In this document: positions 35,815 to 45,231 of the stretch, one piece after another
How the letters are laid out: the number at the start of each line of letters is the position of its first letter
Numbering within the stretch: the stretch's first letter is position 1
NCBI GenBank assembly: GCA_002441445.1
Contig: DJWC01000017.1
Span: forward strand, 1 to 64,000
DNA length: 64,000 nt
Reading direction: 5' to 3'
Origin: Pusillimonas sp. UBA6240
GTDB lineage: Bacteria > Pseudomonadota > Gammaproteobacteria > Burkholderiales > Burkholderiaceae_B
Made by a program: the position numbers and the translations under genes
Notes under the pieces: generated by a model
Told to the model about the DNA's origin: nothing
Databases searched by the model: none
What the model saw: the letters and a program-made list of their open reading frames with translations, nothing else

Positions 35815-36147
35815 TGCCCGCTTCCTTTTCTTATGCACCAAATGCAAAGGACTGCGTTTCCCGGGAAAAGTTCCAGGAAACTGACCGGAAGCTTAAACAA
35901 ATATTCGCGTTCTGCTCTGGACGAACCGGGGGGAAGATCCGGTCTCGCTCGCCGATCGCCCGATAATTCCGGCGACATGCGAACCGGCTTAGCGCTGGAA
36001 ACAATCCTGGCTCATCGGCGGGAACCTGCAAGACCGGGCCCTGGGGCGCAAGCAAAAGGCGCTACGCCGCTAAACGTAACGCCCCTTGCTTTCATTTCGC
36101 GCCGCGGCTGCGCCGCTGCCGCTCCAGGCCGGTGGACGGGAAGGCGG
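35815..36147. promoter_or_regulatory. Upstream region of the cytochrome b561 gene (no gene seen)
   Basis: These 333 bases hold no convincing reading frame. On the minus strand GGAACTT (complement of 35868-35874), about 54 bases before the ATG, resembles the -35 of ECF sigma factor promoters, with TCCTT 16 bases further on. Regulation by an ECF sigma factor is only a suggestion. The rest of the gap shows nothing recognisable. Confidence 0.25.
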
Positions 36148-37134
36148 TCAGTTAACCGTGATGTTCGCCGACTTGATCAGGGCCGCCCATTTCTCGGTTT
36201 CGCTCTGGATGAATGCGGCGAACTCTTCGGGCGTGCCGCCCACGATCTGCCCGCCGGTGGCGTCGAAGGCTTTCTTGACTTCGGGCTTTTGCAGAACGCG
36301 GTTGAACGCGGCGTTCAGCTTGTCGACGATGGGCTTGGGCGTGCCGGCGGGAACGATGATGCCCTGCCAGTTGTAGGATTCGAATCCCGGCAGACCCGAT
36401 TCGGCCACGGTAGGCACGTCCGGCAGCAGCGCAAGGCGCTGGCTGCTGGTGACCGCCAAGGGGTGTACTTTGCCCGCCTGTATCGCAGGCATCGCCGCAT
36501 AGCCCATTTCGAACATCATGTCGATATGGCCGGCCATCAGGTCGGTGGCCGCGGGCGCGCCCCCTTTATAGGGCACATGGGTCATCTTTATGCCGGCATC
36601 CCGCGCGAACAATTCGCCGGACAGGTGGTGCGCGCCGCCCACGCCCGACGAGCCGAAGGTCAGCGACCCGGGATCCTTCTTGGCCAGCGCGATCAATTCG
36701 GCCACTGACTTGACCGGCACTTTTTTATTCACGTTCAGGATCAACGGCGCTTCTTCGACCAGGATGACCGGGATGATGTCTTTTTTTACGTCGTAGCGGA
36801 CGTTCTTGGGCATGAGCGTGGGATTGACGGACAGCGGCGCCAAGTGCCCGCTGCCTATCGTGTAGCCATCGGGCTTGGCGCGCACGAGGTCGCCCGTGCC
36901 GATGACGCCGCCCGCCCCCGCCTTGTTCTCCACGACGATGGTCGTGCCCAGTTCCTTGCCCAATTCTTCGCCCAGCATGCGCATACGGGTGTCGGCGAAA
37001 CCGCCGGCGGCGTAGGGAATGATCAAGGTGATGGGTTTGGCGTCGGGCCATTCGGCGGCCGAGGCAGGGCCTGCGAATGAGGCGCACAGCGCAGCCGCCA
37101 AAGCGACTGCCGCGAGTTGTTTGATGGTTTTCAT
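36148..37134 (-). CDS. Bug/TctC-family periplasmic solute-binding protein
   Basis: A 328-residue secreted binding protein: signal peptide (LAAVALAAALCASFAGPASA), then WPDAKPITLIIPYAAGGFADTRMRMLG, VVENKAGAGGVIGTGDLVRAKPDGYT and GSSGVGGAHHLSGELF. The ATG at 37134 begins the signal peptide; longer in-frame starts extend about 66 residues without support. It is not in an evident operon, being flanked by cytochrome b561 and yceI. Confidence 0.92.
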   Translation of the reverse strand: MKTIKQLAAVALAAALCASFAGPASAAEWPDAKPITLIIPYAAGGFADTRMRMLGEELGKELGTTIVVENKAGAGGVIGTGDLVRAKPDGYTIGSGHLAPLSVNPTLMPKNVRYDVKKDIIPVILVEEAPLILNVNKKVPVKSVAELIALAKKDPGSLTFGSSGVGGAHHLSGELFARDAGIKMTHVPYKGGAPAATDLMAGHIDMMFEMGYAAMPAIQAGKVHPLAVTSSQRLALLPDVPTVAESGLPGFESYNWQGIIVPAGTPKPIVDKLNAAFNRVLQKPEVKKAFDATGGQIVGGTPEEFAAFIQSETEKWAALIKSANITVN

Positions 37135-37644
37135 CGGATTGGACTCCCGGATGTAGACGTAGTGTTGCTGAATAGATGCAAGGCGGCGGCTTGGCAGGCC
37201 TTGGAAAGGAATGTTTCCAGGAAAGCGCGGCCATGTGCAAGCATGCATGTTCCGCTTGCCGTCGGCGCTGCCGGAAACAAACCATGATTGTACGCTGTCG
37301 CTCCATGTGAAATGGCTGCAAGGGCCCGCCAAGGCCGCTGTCTCAGTGATGCACAGTCATCAGCATGCCCATGAGCGTAGCCGTTGCGTCGCGCCGCTCC
37401 GTCGAAAAACCCAGGGGCTGCGCCATGGCGCCTATGCATACTCTCGAAAAGCCGGCTTGAAATACGCTGAAATCATCTCGTCACCCCTCTCGTTGACTTA
37501 AATCACATATCCCATGGGTTAGGCATTGTGGGATGTCCGTGAGTGACTAGACTCGAAGCCATCGGACCTCGCATCGGCGTTTATGCCCGCTGCGTTTTGT
37601 AGTCTCAGGCTGCCCATGCAGCCGCTTACACAGGGAATCCATTC
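37135..37644. promoter_or_regulatory. 510-base intergenic region with an FNR-like site upstream of yceI
   Basis: No gene is seen. TTGACTTAAATCAC (37493-37506) matches the FNR/ANR consensus TTGAT-N4-ATCAA at 8 of 10 defined positions and lies 139 bases before the yceI start. It could also be read as a -35 box (TTGACT). A role in oxygen control is inference. The left half is the promoter side of the Bug gene, with nothing recognisable. Confidence 0.35.
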
Positions 37645-38211
37645 ATGAAAAAAGCACTGCTCGCAGCCGCCATCCTGGCGGCTTCCGGCCTGGCCAACGC
37701 CGGAGAAGCCATTTACGACGTCGAGCCCACGCACACCTTCGTCCACTTCGAAGTGCTGCATGCCGGCACCTCCACCAACCGCGGGCGTTTCGATACGGTC
37801 GAAGGCTCGGTTACGCTGGACCGCGAGGCGCGGAAGGGCAAGGTCGACATCGTGGTGCATCCGGCTTCGGTCAACACAGGCATAGAGTCCTATAACGACC
37901 ACCTGCGCAATGCGGATTTTCTCAATGTCTCGGCATATCCGACGGCGCGGTTCGTTGGAGACGGCTTCATCTTCGAAAACGGGCGTGTCAAGTCCGTGTC
38001 GGGCGCCTTGACTCTGCTGGGCAAGACGCAGCCGGTCACCTTAAATGCCCTGCGTTTCAACTGTTATGACAATCCTCGAGCGAAAAAGGAAGCTTGCGGG
38101 GGCGATTTCGAAACCACGCTGACCCGCAGCGATTTCGGCATGAACTTCGGGCTGCCCGGTATTCCCGACACGGTCCGTATTCTCATACAGATAGAGGCCT
38201 TGAAGCGCTAG
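37645..38211 (+). CDS. YceI-family periplasmic protein
   Basis: A 188-residue secreted lipocalin-like protein. The signal peptide (MKKALLAAAILAASGLANA) is followed by the family core YDVEPTHTFVHFEVLHAG, RGRFDTVEGSVTLD, NDHLRNADFLNVSAYPTARF and LTLLGKTQPVTLNALRFNC, ending in DTVRILIQIEALKR. YceI proteins bind polyisoprenoids such as quinone precursors. It has its own promoter region and is convergent with the CitE-like operon, with an 8-base gap. Confidence 0.93.
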   Translation: MKKALLAAAILAASGLANAGEAIYDVEPTHTFVHFEVLHAGTSTNRGRFDTVEGSVTLDREARKGKVDIVVHPASVNTGIESYNDHLRNADFLNVSAYPTARFVGDGFIFENGRVKSVSGALTLLGKTQPVTLNALRFNCYDNPRAKKEACGGDFETTLTRSDFGMNFGLPGIPDTVRILIQIEALKR

Positions 38212-38219
38212 GACAAGCG

Positions 38220-39062
38220 CTAGGGCTCGAACCGCGCAAGCAGGCTGCGGGCCCGTGCGACGATGGGCGCATCGACAAAAGCGCCTTCGAAGGTAAACGC
38301 ACCCAGGCCGTCCCGCTCGGCCTGGTCCGCGGCGTCGATCAGGCGTCTGGCGCGGGCGAGTTCTTCCGTGGACGGCGCAAAGCCTTGGTTCAGAATCGGC
38401 ACCACGCTGGGATGTATGCAGGTTGCGCCGTCGAAGCCGAAGGTCCGCGCTTCCTTGACGGCGGCCGCCAGGGACTCGAGGTCCTGGTAGTCGGCTACGG
38501 TGCGCAGCAAGCCGAACGAGCGCAGCCCGGCGGCCTTGGCGGCCATGTGCACCAAGAGCTTGGGCAAGCGCAGCACTTCGGGCGTAGGCTCAGCGCCCAT
38601 CGAGGTGGCCAGGTCTTCGCCGCCCGCGCTCAGCGCAAATACCCTGGGGCCGCGCGCAATGACCTGCGCCGCCAGGACGCCCTGCGTGTCTTCCAGCAAA
38701 GGCACGAAAGCCATGGGGGGGCGCGACAGGCCGGACTCTATGGGCGACAAGGCGGCATCCAGTCGTTCCAGCACATCGACGGAAGACACCTTGGGAACAT
38801 ACAGGCCGAAAGCGCCTGCCCGGCACGCGGCTTCAGCGTCGGCCAAAAGCAAATCGGGCTGGTTGTTGACGCGCACGAACACCTTGGCGCCGTTTTGCCC
38901 GACGCGCGCCACAACGGTATTCAGCGCTTGCCGGGCGCCGAGCTTCTGGTCGGGCGCCACCGCGTCTTCCAGGTCCACCACAATGGCATCGGCGCCACGC
39001 AAATGCGCTTTGGCGATGAAACGTTCGGCGCTGCCCGGCACGTAAAGCAATGAGCGGATCAT
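38220..39062 (-). CDS. CitE-like CoA ester lyase (HpcH/HpaI superfamily)
   Basis: A 280-residue aldolase-type lyase. It shows MIRSLLYVPGSAERFIAKA, the acidic VVDLEDAVAPDQK, VFVRVNN, FVPLLEDTQGVL (metal-binding Glu), SAGGEDLATSMG and the C-terminal GATCIHPSVVPILNQGF. These are the conserved elements of malyl-, citramalyl- and beta-methylmalyl-CoA lyases. Its ATG overlaps the CoA-transferase stop (ATGA). The two would activate a hydroxy-dicarboxylate and split it; the exact substrate is unknown. Confidence 0.9.
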   Translation of the reverse strand: MIRSLLYVPGSAERFIAKAHLRGADAIVVDLEDAVAPDQKLGARQALNTVVARVGQNGAKVFVRVNNQPDLLLADAEAACRAGAFGLYVPKVSSVDVLERLDAALSPIESGLSRPPMAFVPLLEDTQGVLAAQVIARGPRVFALSAGGEDLATSMGAEPTPEVLRLPKLLVHMAAKAAGLRSFGLLRTVADYQDLESLAAAVKEARTFGFDGATCIHPSVVPILNQGFAPSTEELARARRLIDAADQAERDGLGAFTFEGAFVDAPIVARARSLLARFEP

Positions 39063-40291
39063 AGCGCCTCCTGATGGCGTAATATCTGATCGATCTGCGC
39101 CGCGGGGACGCCGGCCTCAGCAAGCACTTCCTCCGTGTGCTGGCCCAGCAAAGGGGCGGGCTTGGCCCAGATGCCGGGCGTGCCGGACAGGCGCGGCACG
39201 ATGTTGTGCATGGGCAGCGATCCGTAGTCTTCGTCCTCGACGTCCAGGAATACTTCCCGCTTCTGGAAGTGGGGATCCTCCAAGGCATCGGCGATGTTGT
39301 ATACAGGGCCTACCGTGGCGCCCGCCGCGCGCATGATGGCCAGGGCCTCGTCGCGCGTATGGCGCGCGAACCAGGCGCCTACGGCCTCGTCCACCAGCGG
39401 CCTGTGCTTGACGCGGGCGCTGTTCGTCGCAAAGCGCGGATCCTCGATCATGTCGGCGCGTCCGATTATCTGGAATATGCGCGTCGCCACGGCTTGCGTC
39501 GAACCCGAAAGCGCCACATATTTGCCATCGGAGCAGGCATAGACATTGCGCGGCGACGAAGTGTTCGATGCGCTGCCCACGCGTTCCTTGATGGTGCCGG
39601 TCAGTTGATAGATGGATGCCTCGGGACCCAGGACGGAAAACATGGGCTCGAGCAAAGACAGATCGATGACCTGGCCCTGGGCCTGGCCGCGTTCCCGCGC
39701 CAGCAAAGCCATGCTGACGGCCGATGAGCCATAGACGCCCGCAATCATGTCGGCCAGCGCCAGCGGCGGCAGCACGGGTTCGCGATCCGGGAAGCCGGTT
39801 CTTGCGGCAAAGCCGCTCATGGCCTCGACCAGCGTGCCGAAGCCGGGCAGGGTGGAATACGGCCCGGTTTGCCCGAAACCCGAAATACGCACCACGATCA
39901 GGCCGGGGTTGCGCTCGAGCAGGGAATCCGGTGCAAGTCCCATTTTTTCCAGCGTGCCCGGCCGATAATTTTCGATCAGGACATCCGCCTGATCTATCAA
40001 GGCTTTCAATGCCTGCATGTCGCCTTCCTGGCGCAGGTTCAATACGACGGAGCGTTTGTTGCGGCCGTAGGTTTTCCAGAAGAGCGACTTCCCGTCTTCG
40101 CGCCAGTCGCGCAGCGGATCGCCGCCGGGCGGTTCGACCTTGATCACATCGGCGCCAAAGTCGCCTAGCTGCAAAGACAGCATGTTGCCGGCGACGAGGC
40201 GCGACAAGTCGATCACGCGATATCCGGACAGCGGTCCCTTGGCGTGGGGGTTGAATTTTACGGGAAGGGTGGTAGGTGTCTGTTGATTCAT
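39059..40291 (-). CDS. Class III CoA-transferase (CaiB/BaiF family)
   Basis: A 410-residue CoA-transferase: YRVIDLSRLVAGNMLSLQLGDFGADVIKVEPPGGDPLRDW, YGRNKRSVVLNLRQE, DVLIENYRPGTLEKMGL, ISGFGQTGPYSTLPGF and a C-terminal DEDYGSLPMHNIVPRLSGTPG segment. Its start lies two bases after the ABC ATPase stop, and its stop overlaps the lyase start. Transport, CoA activation and cleavage are thus encoded in one transcript. Confidence 0.92.
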   Translation of the reverse strand: MNQQTPTTLPVKFNPHAKGPLSGYRVIDLSRLVAGNMLSLQLGDFGADVIKVEPPGGDPLRDWREDGKSLFWKTYGRNKRSVVLNLRQEGDMQALKALIDQADVLIENYRPGTLEKMGLAPDSLLERNPGLIVVRISGFGQTGPYSTLPGFGTLVEAMSGFAARTGFPDREPVLPPLALADMIAGVYGSSAVSMALLARERGQAQGQVIDLSLLEPMFSVLGPEASIYQLTGTIKERVGSASNTSSPRNVYACSDGKYVALSGSTQAVATRIFQIIGRADMIEDPRFATNSARVKHRPLVDEAVGAWFARHTRDEALAIMRAAGATVGPVYNIADALEDPHFQKREVFLDVEDEDYGSLPMHNIVPRLSGTPGIWAKPAPLLGQHTEEVLAEAGVPAAQIDQILRHQEAL

Positions 40292-40293
40292 GC

Positions 40294-41376
40294 TCAGGCT
40301 GCCTGTGGTACGGAGTCGGCGGCAAAAAGGGTGGCTGCTTCGGGAGGGATGCGTACGTATGCCTGCTTGCTCGACATCTCTTTGCTGGTCTGGATGCGGT
40401 AGTGTCCGCCCGGGCCGCTGACTTCATATTGATAGACCGAGCCAAGGTAAGCGCCGCTGTTCAGGCTGACCTGAACGATGTTTTCGCCCGGTTCGCCGAC
40501 GACTTCGACGCGTTCGGGCCGGACCGCGATCACGACATCGCCGGATAGCTCGCCTTTGCCGGCGCCGGCGCGCAGCACGCTGCCATTGCTCAGCTGGACG
40601 GTGGCCCAGGGCCCATTGCGTTCGATCAGCTTGCCTTTGAGGAAATTGGAGGAGCCGATAAAGTCGGCGACAAAGGCGTCGGTCGGGGTTTCGTAGATCT
40701 CTTTGGGCGTGCCCAATTGGCGGATGCGCCCCTCCGACATGACGGCGATCCGGTCGGATACGGCCAGCGCTTCGGCCTGATCGTGGGTGACATACACGGT
40801 GGTGACTTGCAGCCGTTCCTGCAGCTCGCGCAGCCAGACCCGGGCGCGCTCCCTGAGTTTGGCGTCCAGGTTGGACAGGGGTTCGTCCAACAGCAGCAGG
40901 CCGGGCCGGTAAACCAGCGCCCGCGCCAGCGCCACCCGCTGCTGCTGCCCACCCGAAAGTTCAAAAGGATAGCGGTTGATGTAGTCGGACATCTCGACCA
41001 GACCCAGCGCTTCCTTGATGCGTGTATCGCGTTCGGACTTGTTGACCTTGCGCAGTTTCAATGGGAACGCCAGATTTTCGCCCACCGACATATGGGGCCA
41101 AAGGGCGTAGCTCTGGAACACCAGGCCGATATTGCGGTGCTCCGGCTCGACTGAAATGCCTTTGCCGCCGTCGAACAGGACGGTATCGCCGATCCGGATG
41201 ACGCCCGATGTGGCCTGGTTCAAGCCCGCGACGGAGAACAGCGTGGTGGACTTTCCGCAGCCCGATGGGCCCAGCAAGGTCAGGAATTCGCCCGACGGCA
41301 CGGATAGGGAAATATTGTCGACGGCGGTGACATCGCCGTACGCGATGGTCAGTTGTTCAAGTATCAGATCAGCCAT
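40294..41376 (-). CDS. ABC transporter ATP-binding protein (Fbp/Pot type with TOBE domain)
   Basis: A 360-residue ABC ATPase: Walker A GPSGCGKST, signature LSGGQQQR, Walker B LLLLDEPLSNLD, THDQAEAL and a C-terminal TOBE-like domain (VIAVRPERVEVV). The ATG at 41376 overlaps the permease stop by 8 bases (ATGGCTGA). The type is shared by iron, putrescine and 2-aminoethylphosphonate importers; the operon context suggests an organic substrate. Confidence 0.92.
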   Translation of the reverse strand: MADLILEQLTIAYGDVTAVDNISLSVPSGEFLTLLGPSGCGKSTTLFSVAGLNQATSGVIRIGDTVLFDGGKGISVEPEHRNIGLVFQSYALWPHMSVGENLAFPLKLRKVNKSERDTRIKEALGLVEMSDYINRYPFELSGGQQQRVALARALVYRPGLLLLDEPLSNLDAKLRERARVWLRELQERLQVTTVYVTHDQAEALAVSDRIAVMSEGRIRQLGTPKEIYETPTDAFVADFIGSSNFLKGKLIERNGPWATVQLSNGSVLRAGAGKGELSGDVVIAVRPERVEVVGEPGENIVQVSLNSGAYLGSVYQYEVSGPGGHYRIQTSKEMSSKQAYVRIPPEAATLFAADSVPQAA

Positions 41377-43105
41377 AGATTTTGACCCCCAAGAGGCGGC
41401 GAGCGGTAAATACAAAGAGGGCGGTGATGATGACCTGGATGGCGGCCAGCGCCGAGACCGGCCCATTGTCGCCTTGGGCGTACAAGGCCAGCATGGTGGT
41501 GCCGATGATTTCCGAGCCGGATTGGTACAGGAAGACCGCGGTGACGTACTCTTTGAAAAAATGGATGAATAGCAGGGCGAAGGTGGAAAATAGCGCGGGC
41601 CGCAGCAGAGGCAGCACGATGTGGCGCATGGTGGTCCACCAGCCGGCGCCTGAAATGCGGGCGGCCCGGTCCAGTTCGGCTCCGATCTGCGATAGCGCCG
41701 GCGCGACGGTGCCGAAGCCGATGGGGATGTAGCGCAGGACGAAGGCGGCGACGAGAATCCAGATCGTGCCGCGCAGTATGTCCAGGCCGGGAATCCAGAC
41801 GACGGCGTAGAAGAAGCCCAGACCGGCGATGATGCCGGGCAGCGAGCGCGGGAACAGGGCGATGTATTCCAGCAAACGGCTGTAGCGGAAATCCGAGCGC
41901 CGCGCCACGAAGGCGATCATGACGACCACCGCGGTGCCTATCACGCCCCCGATCAGGGAAATGACTACGGAGTTCCAGATGGAGCGCACATAACTGGTCT
42001 GGCTGAAGATCAGCTCGAAATTATGCGTGGTGAGCAGTTCCCAGAAAGGCACCAGCGGCGTCAGGAATGTGACGCTGGCCCGCATGAGTATGCCAGCAAA
42101 CACCACGATGACGGTAAAGAACAGATAGGCGAAGACCAGAGCGAAGGCGGGCCAGCGCCATTTGCCCAGATCGACGGTGGACGGGCGGGACGCCTTGCCG
42201 CGCACGGTCACGAAACGGTCGCTGTTGCGCATCAGGCGGCCCTGCAGCCATACCAGGAACCCGACGACCAGCAGCAGCATCAGCGCGGCGGCGCCCACTA
42301 TGCCATAGTCGGACTGTACGGCGGCATTGATGCCTTGGTCATAGAGGAAGGTGGTGACCGTATGCAGCCCGACGGGGCCGCCGAACACCAGCGGGATGGC
42401 GAGCATCTCCACGCCGATCACGAAGTTGAGCACCGCCGAATAGATCAGTGCGGGCCGCATCATGGGGACGGTTACGCTCAACAGCGCGCGCATGGGGCTG
42501 GCGCCCGCGGACCGCGCGGCCGCCTCGAGCTGCGCATCGGCCTTGGTGACTGCGCCTATGCACATCAGATAGGTCAGCGGAGCCTGGCTCAGGCCGGCCA
42601 CCAGGCCCATGCCTGTCAGGCTGTAAAGATTCCAGGGCGCCGTGCCTGTCCACGCCTGCATGCCCAGCGTGATATAGCCCGAGGGCCCATACATGGTGAA
42701 CCAGCCGAAGGCGGTCACCAGATTGCTGACGAACAGCGGCCAGATCAGCAATTCGCCCATCCAGCTGCGGCCCGGCAAGTTGCTGCGGCCGATCACGACC
42801 GCCATGACCGCACCGAAAACCTGGGCGATCAACATGGTCAGCACGGAGAAATACAAGGTGTTCAGGGCGATCGTGCCCATGCCCGCTTCGGTGAACAGGC
42901 GTACGAAATTGGTGGTGGTCAGCGCGGCTTCATCGACATATAAAGGCTGGTCGAGAAAGGCCTGCATCACGATCGGCGCCAGCGGCCCGATGACCATGAC
43001 GGCGGTCAATATGGCCACGGTCCAGAATATGAAGGGGGAGCGGCTGGCCTTGGGCCGTACAGGCAAGGCTGCTTCTTGCAGCGCCCCGGATGACACTTGC
43101 GTCAT
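41369..43105 (-). CDS. ABC transporter permease, fused two-domain (FbpB/PhnV type)
   Basis: A 578-residue permease with two fused halves, each about six helices. The first half has EAAARSAGASPMRALLSVTVPMMRPALIY and the second has DRAARISGAGWWTTMRHIVLPLLRPALFS, the two EAA-type loops that dock the ATPase. The fused form is typical of iron(III)/phosphonate-type importers, so one polypeptide can form the whole channel. It lies 68 bases after the binding-protein gene. Confidence 0.92.
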   Translation of the reverse strand: MTQVSSGALQEAALPVRPKASRSPFIFWTVAILTAVMVIGPLAPIVMQAFLDQPLYVDEAALTTTNFVRLFTEAGMGTIALNTLYFSVLTMLIAQVFGAVMAVVIGRSNLPGRSWMGELLIWPLFVSNLVTAFGWFTMYGPSGYITLGMQAWTGTAPWNLYSLTGMGLVAGLSQAPLTYLMCIGAVTKADAQLEAAARSAGASPMRALLSVTVPMMRPALIYSAVLNFVIGVEMLAIPLVFGGPVGLHTVTTFLYDQGINAAVQSDYGIVGAAALMLLLVVGFLVWLQGRLMRNSDRFVTVRGKASRPSTVDLGKWRWPAFALVFAYLFFTVIVVFAGILMRASVTFLTPLVPFWELLTTHNFELIFSQTSYVRSIWNSVVISLIGGVIGTAVVVMIAFVARRSDFRYSRLLEYIALFPRSLPGIIAGLGFFYAVVWIPGLDILRGTIWILVAAFVLRYIPIGFGTVAPALSQIGAELDRAARISGAGWWTTMRHIVLPLLRPALFSTFALLFIHFFKEYVTAVFLYQSGSEIIGTTMLALYAQGDNGPVSALAAIQVIITALFVFTARRLLGVKIYG

Positions 43106-43173
43106 GGCGTTTTATCGCTGTGAAGCCGCGGGCGCATGGCTGTGCGCCCGCGGCGTGGGTTGACAGGCCGGGC

Positions 43174-44283
43174 TTACTTGCCGGACATGGCGGCAGTCCA
43201 TTTCTTGGCGAAATCGGCCGCCTCATCGATCAGGGCTTTGTCGAAGCCCACGACGATCATCTTGTCTTTGCCCACCAGGTCCGAAATGGCCTGATAGGTG
43301 TAGCGCACATCGCCTTCTTTGACATCTTCGCGGTAGGGGGTCAGGCCGCCCTTGCCGATCAGCGTCTGCCCTTCATGGCTCAGCAGATAATCCACCATCA
43401 GCTTGGCCGAGTTGGGATTGGCGGAGTCCTTGGCGATGCCGAGGCCGCGCATCATGACCGGGGTGCCGTCGTCGGGGAAGGCGAAGCCCAGGATCTTGCC
43501 GCCGGGCTGCTCCAGCCGGGGGAAAATGGTGATGCCGGATACGCCGATGCCGACCAGGTATTCGCCGGTGGCGATTTTTTCGTTCATAGGGCCGCCCGAG
43601 GTTTCGCCGCGTATCATCGGCCCGATTGCACGCAATCCCGCCCAGCCCGCATCCCCTTTGGTACGCAGGGTTTGCCACCATGACGCCAGCCCAAAGGAAT
43701 TTCGGGCCGCGTCGTAGGTGGTGATGCGCCCCTTGAATTTGGCGGGCTCGGCTTTTGCCATATCCACCAGGGATTGGAAGCCCGTCGGCCGCTTGCCTTC
43801 GGGCAGCAGGGCGGTGTTGTAGGTGATGACCAGGGGATCGGTGGACATCACGTTGATGCCGGGATAGGGTTTGGCGAAATCGGGCAGCTTGCCGGCTTCG
43901 GGGCTGTTGTAAGGCAGCATCCGGCCCTCTTGGCCGTAACGGGCCCAGCGGTCGTTGGCGCCCGATACCAGGATGTCGGCGGTACGCGAGCCGCTGCCAG
44001 CTTCGGCTTCCCATCGGGAATGCACCGTGCCCGAGCCCAGGTCCAGGGTTTCGACCTTGATCCACGGGTAACGTTTATTGAAACCCTCGATCACCGGCTT
44101 CCAGTTGTTGTCCGCCATATTGGAATAGATGACCAGGCCGTTTTCCTTGCGCGAGGCGTCGATCAGTTCGGAATAATTGGCTGGATAGTAATCGGGCAGG
44201 GCGCTGGCTTGCGCCAGGGCTGCGGCCGCCGGAAACATGGCGGCGGACAGCGCCAGGGCGGCCAGCTTCGTTCCAAGGTTCAT
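43174..44283 (-). CDS. ABC transporter substrate-binding protein (family 1/Fbp type)
   Basis: A 369-residue periplasmic protein. The signal peptide (LAALALSAAMFPAAAALAQA) is followed by ELIDASRKENGLVIYSNMADNNWKPVIEGFNKRYPWIKVETLDLGSG. TADILVSGANDRWARYGQEG, LVITYNTALLPEGKRPTGF and a C-terminal VVGFDKALIDEAADFAKKW follow. It has the fold of iron/aminoethylphosphonate binders, but no Tyr pair diagnostic of ferric binding could be assigned. It is the first transporter gene after the IclR gene (20 bases). Confidence 0.9.
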   Translation of the reverse strand: MNLGTKLAALALSAAMFPAAAALAQASALPDYYPANYSELIDASRKENGLVIYSNMADNNWKPVIEGFNKRYPWIKVETLDLGSGTVHSRWEAEAGSGSRTADILVSGANDRWARYGQEGRMLPYNSPEAGKLPDFAKPYPGINVMSTDPLVITYNTALLPEGKRPTGFQSLVDMAKAEPAKFKGRITTYDAARNSFGLASWWQTLRTKGDAGWAGLRAIGPMIRGETSGGPMNEKIATGEYLVGIGVSGITIFPRLEQPGGKILGFAFPDDGTPVMMRGLGIAKDSANPNSAKLMVDYLLSHEGQTLIGKGGLTPYREDVKEGDVRYTYQAISDLVGKDKMIVVGFDKALIDEAADFAKKWTAAMSGK

Positions 44284-44303
44284 TGAGGTCTCCTCCGAGG
44301 TAT

Positions 44304-45074
44304 TCAAGGGTTGGGAATAAGGCGTGCAAGCGCTGTGCTTGCGCGCTGAGCGGCTTCGACCGCGCCGGAAACCACGCGGTCGAGGTTGCTGGAAAGGCGT
44401 TCGCGCGGACCCGATAGATTGATTGCGGCGATATAGCGTCCGCTTGCATCGACGATGGGGGCGGAAACGCCGGCCGCGCCTTCCACGCGTCCCTGAAGGT
44501 TGACAGCGTATTTCTGACGCCTTGCGGTCTGGATGAGAGACCGGATAGTTTCGATGTCATCCCCCGATGAGGGGTCGATCTTCGCCAGGTAAGCCTCGAA
44601 CTCCGGCGCGCTCATGCCGGCAAGCAATATCATGCCGCTGGCCACATAGTGGGCGATGCGCAGCTTGCTGATGTCGCGGTCATAGCGGATCTCGCGCGGC
44701 GGCAGCAGCTTGTTCAGATACCGCAAGCGGTGGTCGGGCGTGAGTACGGCGACAAAGCCGGTTTCATTGACCGCGTCCACAGTCTCGCGCAGGATGGGTT
44801 CGGTGATGCGGAGTATCGTGCTCCAGGCCGTGTTGCTGGCGGAAGGTTCGCCCGGAAGCCGGATGAGCTGATAGCGGCTGTCCGGCATGCGGGCCACGTA
44901 GCCGCCGTCGACCAGCGAACGCAATAAAAGCAGGGCGCTGCTTTTGGGCCAGCCCAAGCCGTTGACGACATCCGCGAGCGCCGCCGGCTGCGCCGCCGCG
45001 GACAGCCATTCGATCAACTGCAAAACCCGCTCGTACCCGCGGCCGCCCGCTGTCTCGTTTGCCATGCTCGCCAT
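44304..45074 (-). CDS. IclR-family transcriptional regulator
   Basis: A 256-residue IclR protein: winged helix (YERVLQLIEWLSAAAQPAALADVVNGLGWPKSSALLLLRSLVDGGYV) and effector domain (AHYVASGMILLAGM, VNLQGRVEGAAGVSAPIVDASGRYIAAINLSGP). It heads the ABC/CoA-transferase/lyase operon and has a GTTCAA/TTGAAC dyad five bases before its ATG, indicating autoregulation. A second ATG at 45065 is possible. Confidence 0.92.
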   Translation of the reverse strand: MASMANETAGGRGYERVLQLIEWLSAAAQPAALADVVNGLGWPKSSALLLLRSLVDGGYVARMPDSRYQLIRLPGEPSASNTAWSTILRITEPILRETVDAVNETGFVAVLTPDHRLRYLNKLLPPREIRYDRDISKLRIAHYVASGMILLAGMSAPEFEAYLAKIDPSSGDDIETIRSLIQTARRQKYAVNLQGRVEGAAGVSAPIVDASGRYIAAINLSGPRERLSSNLDRVVSGAVEAAQRASTALARLIPNP

Positions 45075-45078
45075 ATGC

Positions 45079-45094
45079 GTTCAATAGGTTGAAC
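45079..45094. promoter_or_regulatory. GTTCAA-N4-TTGAAC dyad at the IclR promoter
   Basis: A perfect 6-bp inverted repeat with a 4-base spacer lies just upstream of the IclR start, with a related ATGAAC half-site at 45107-45112. It resembles known IclR-family sites (PcaU/PobR type GTTCGA). The remaining 157-base gap to the next gene end shows no gene. Confidence 0.55.
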
Positions 45095-45231
45095 TTGTTT
45101 AATACAATGAACTGATGGCGCTAGTCTAGTGGTGGCTTATGCGATAGACAACTGGGGTTTCTACGTATGATTCGCGGCCGCGGCCCGCCGCATCAAATCA
45201 ATGAGGCGGCAGAGGCCGGGCGGCTGCGGAT

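Noticed and set aside
41369..43105. Calling the fused permease an iron(III) transporter from its FbpB-like architecture
   Set aside because: The operon partners are a CoA-transferase and CoA ester lyase, and no ferric ligand residues could be assigned in the binding protein, so the substrate is left open.
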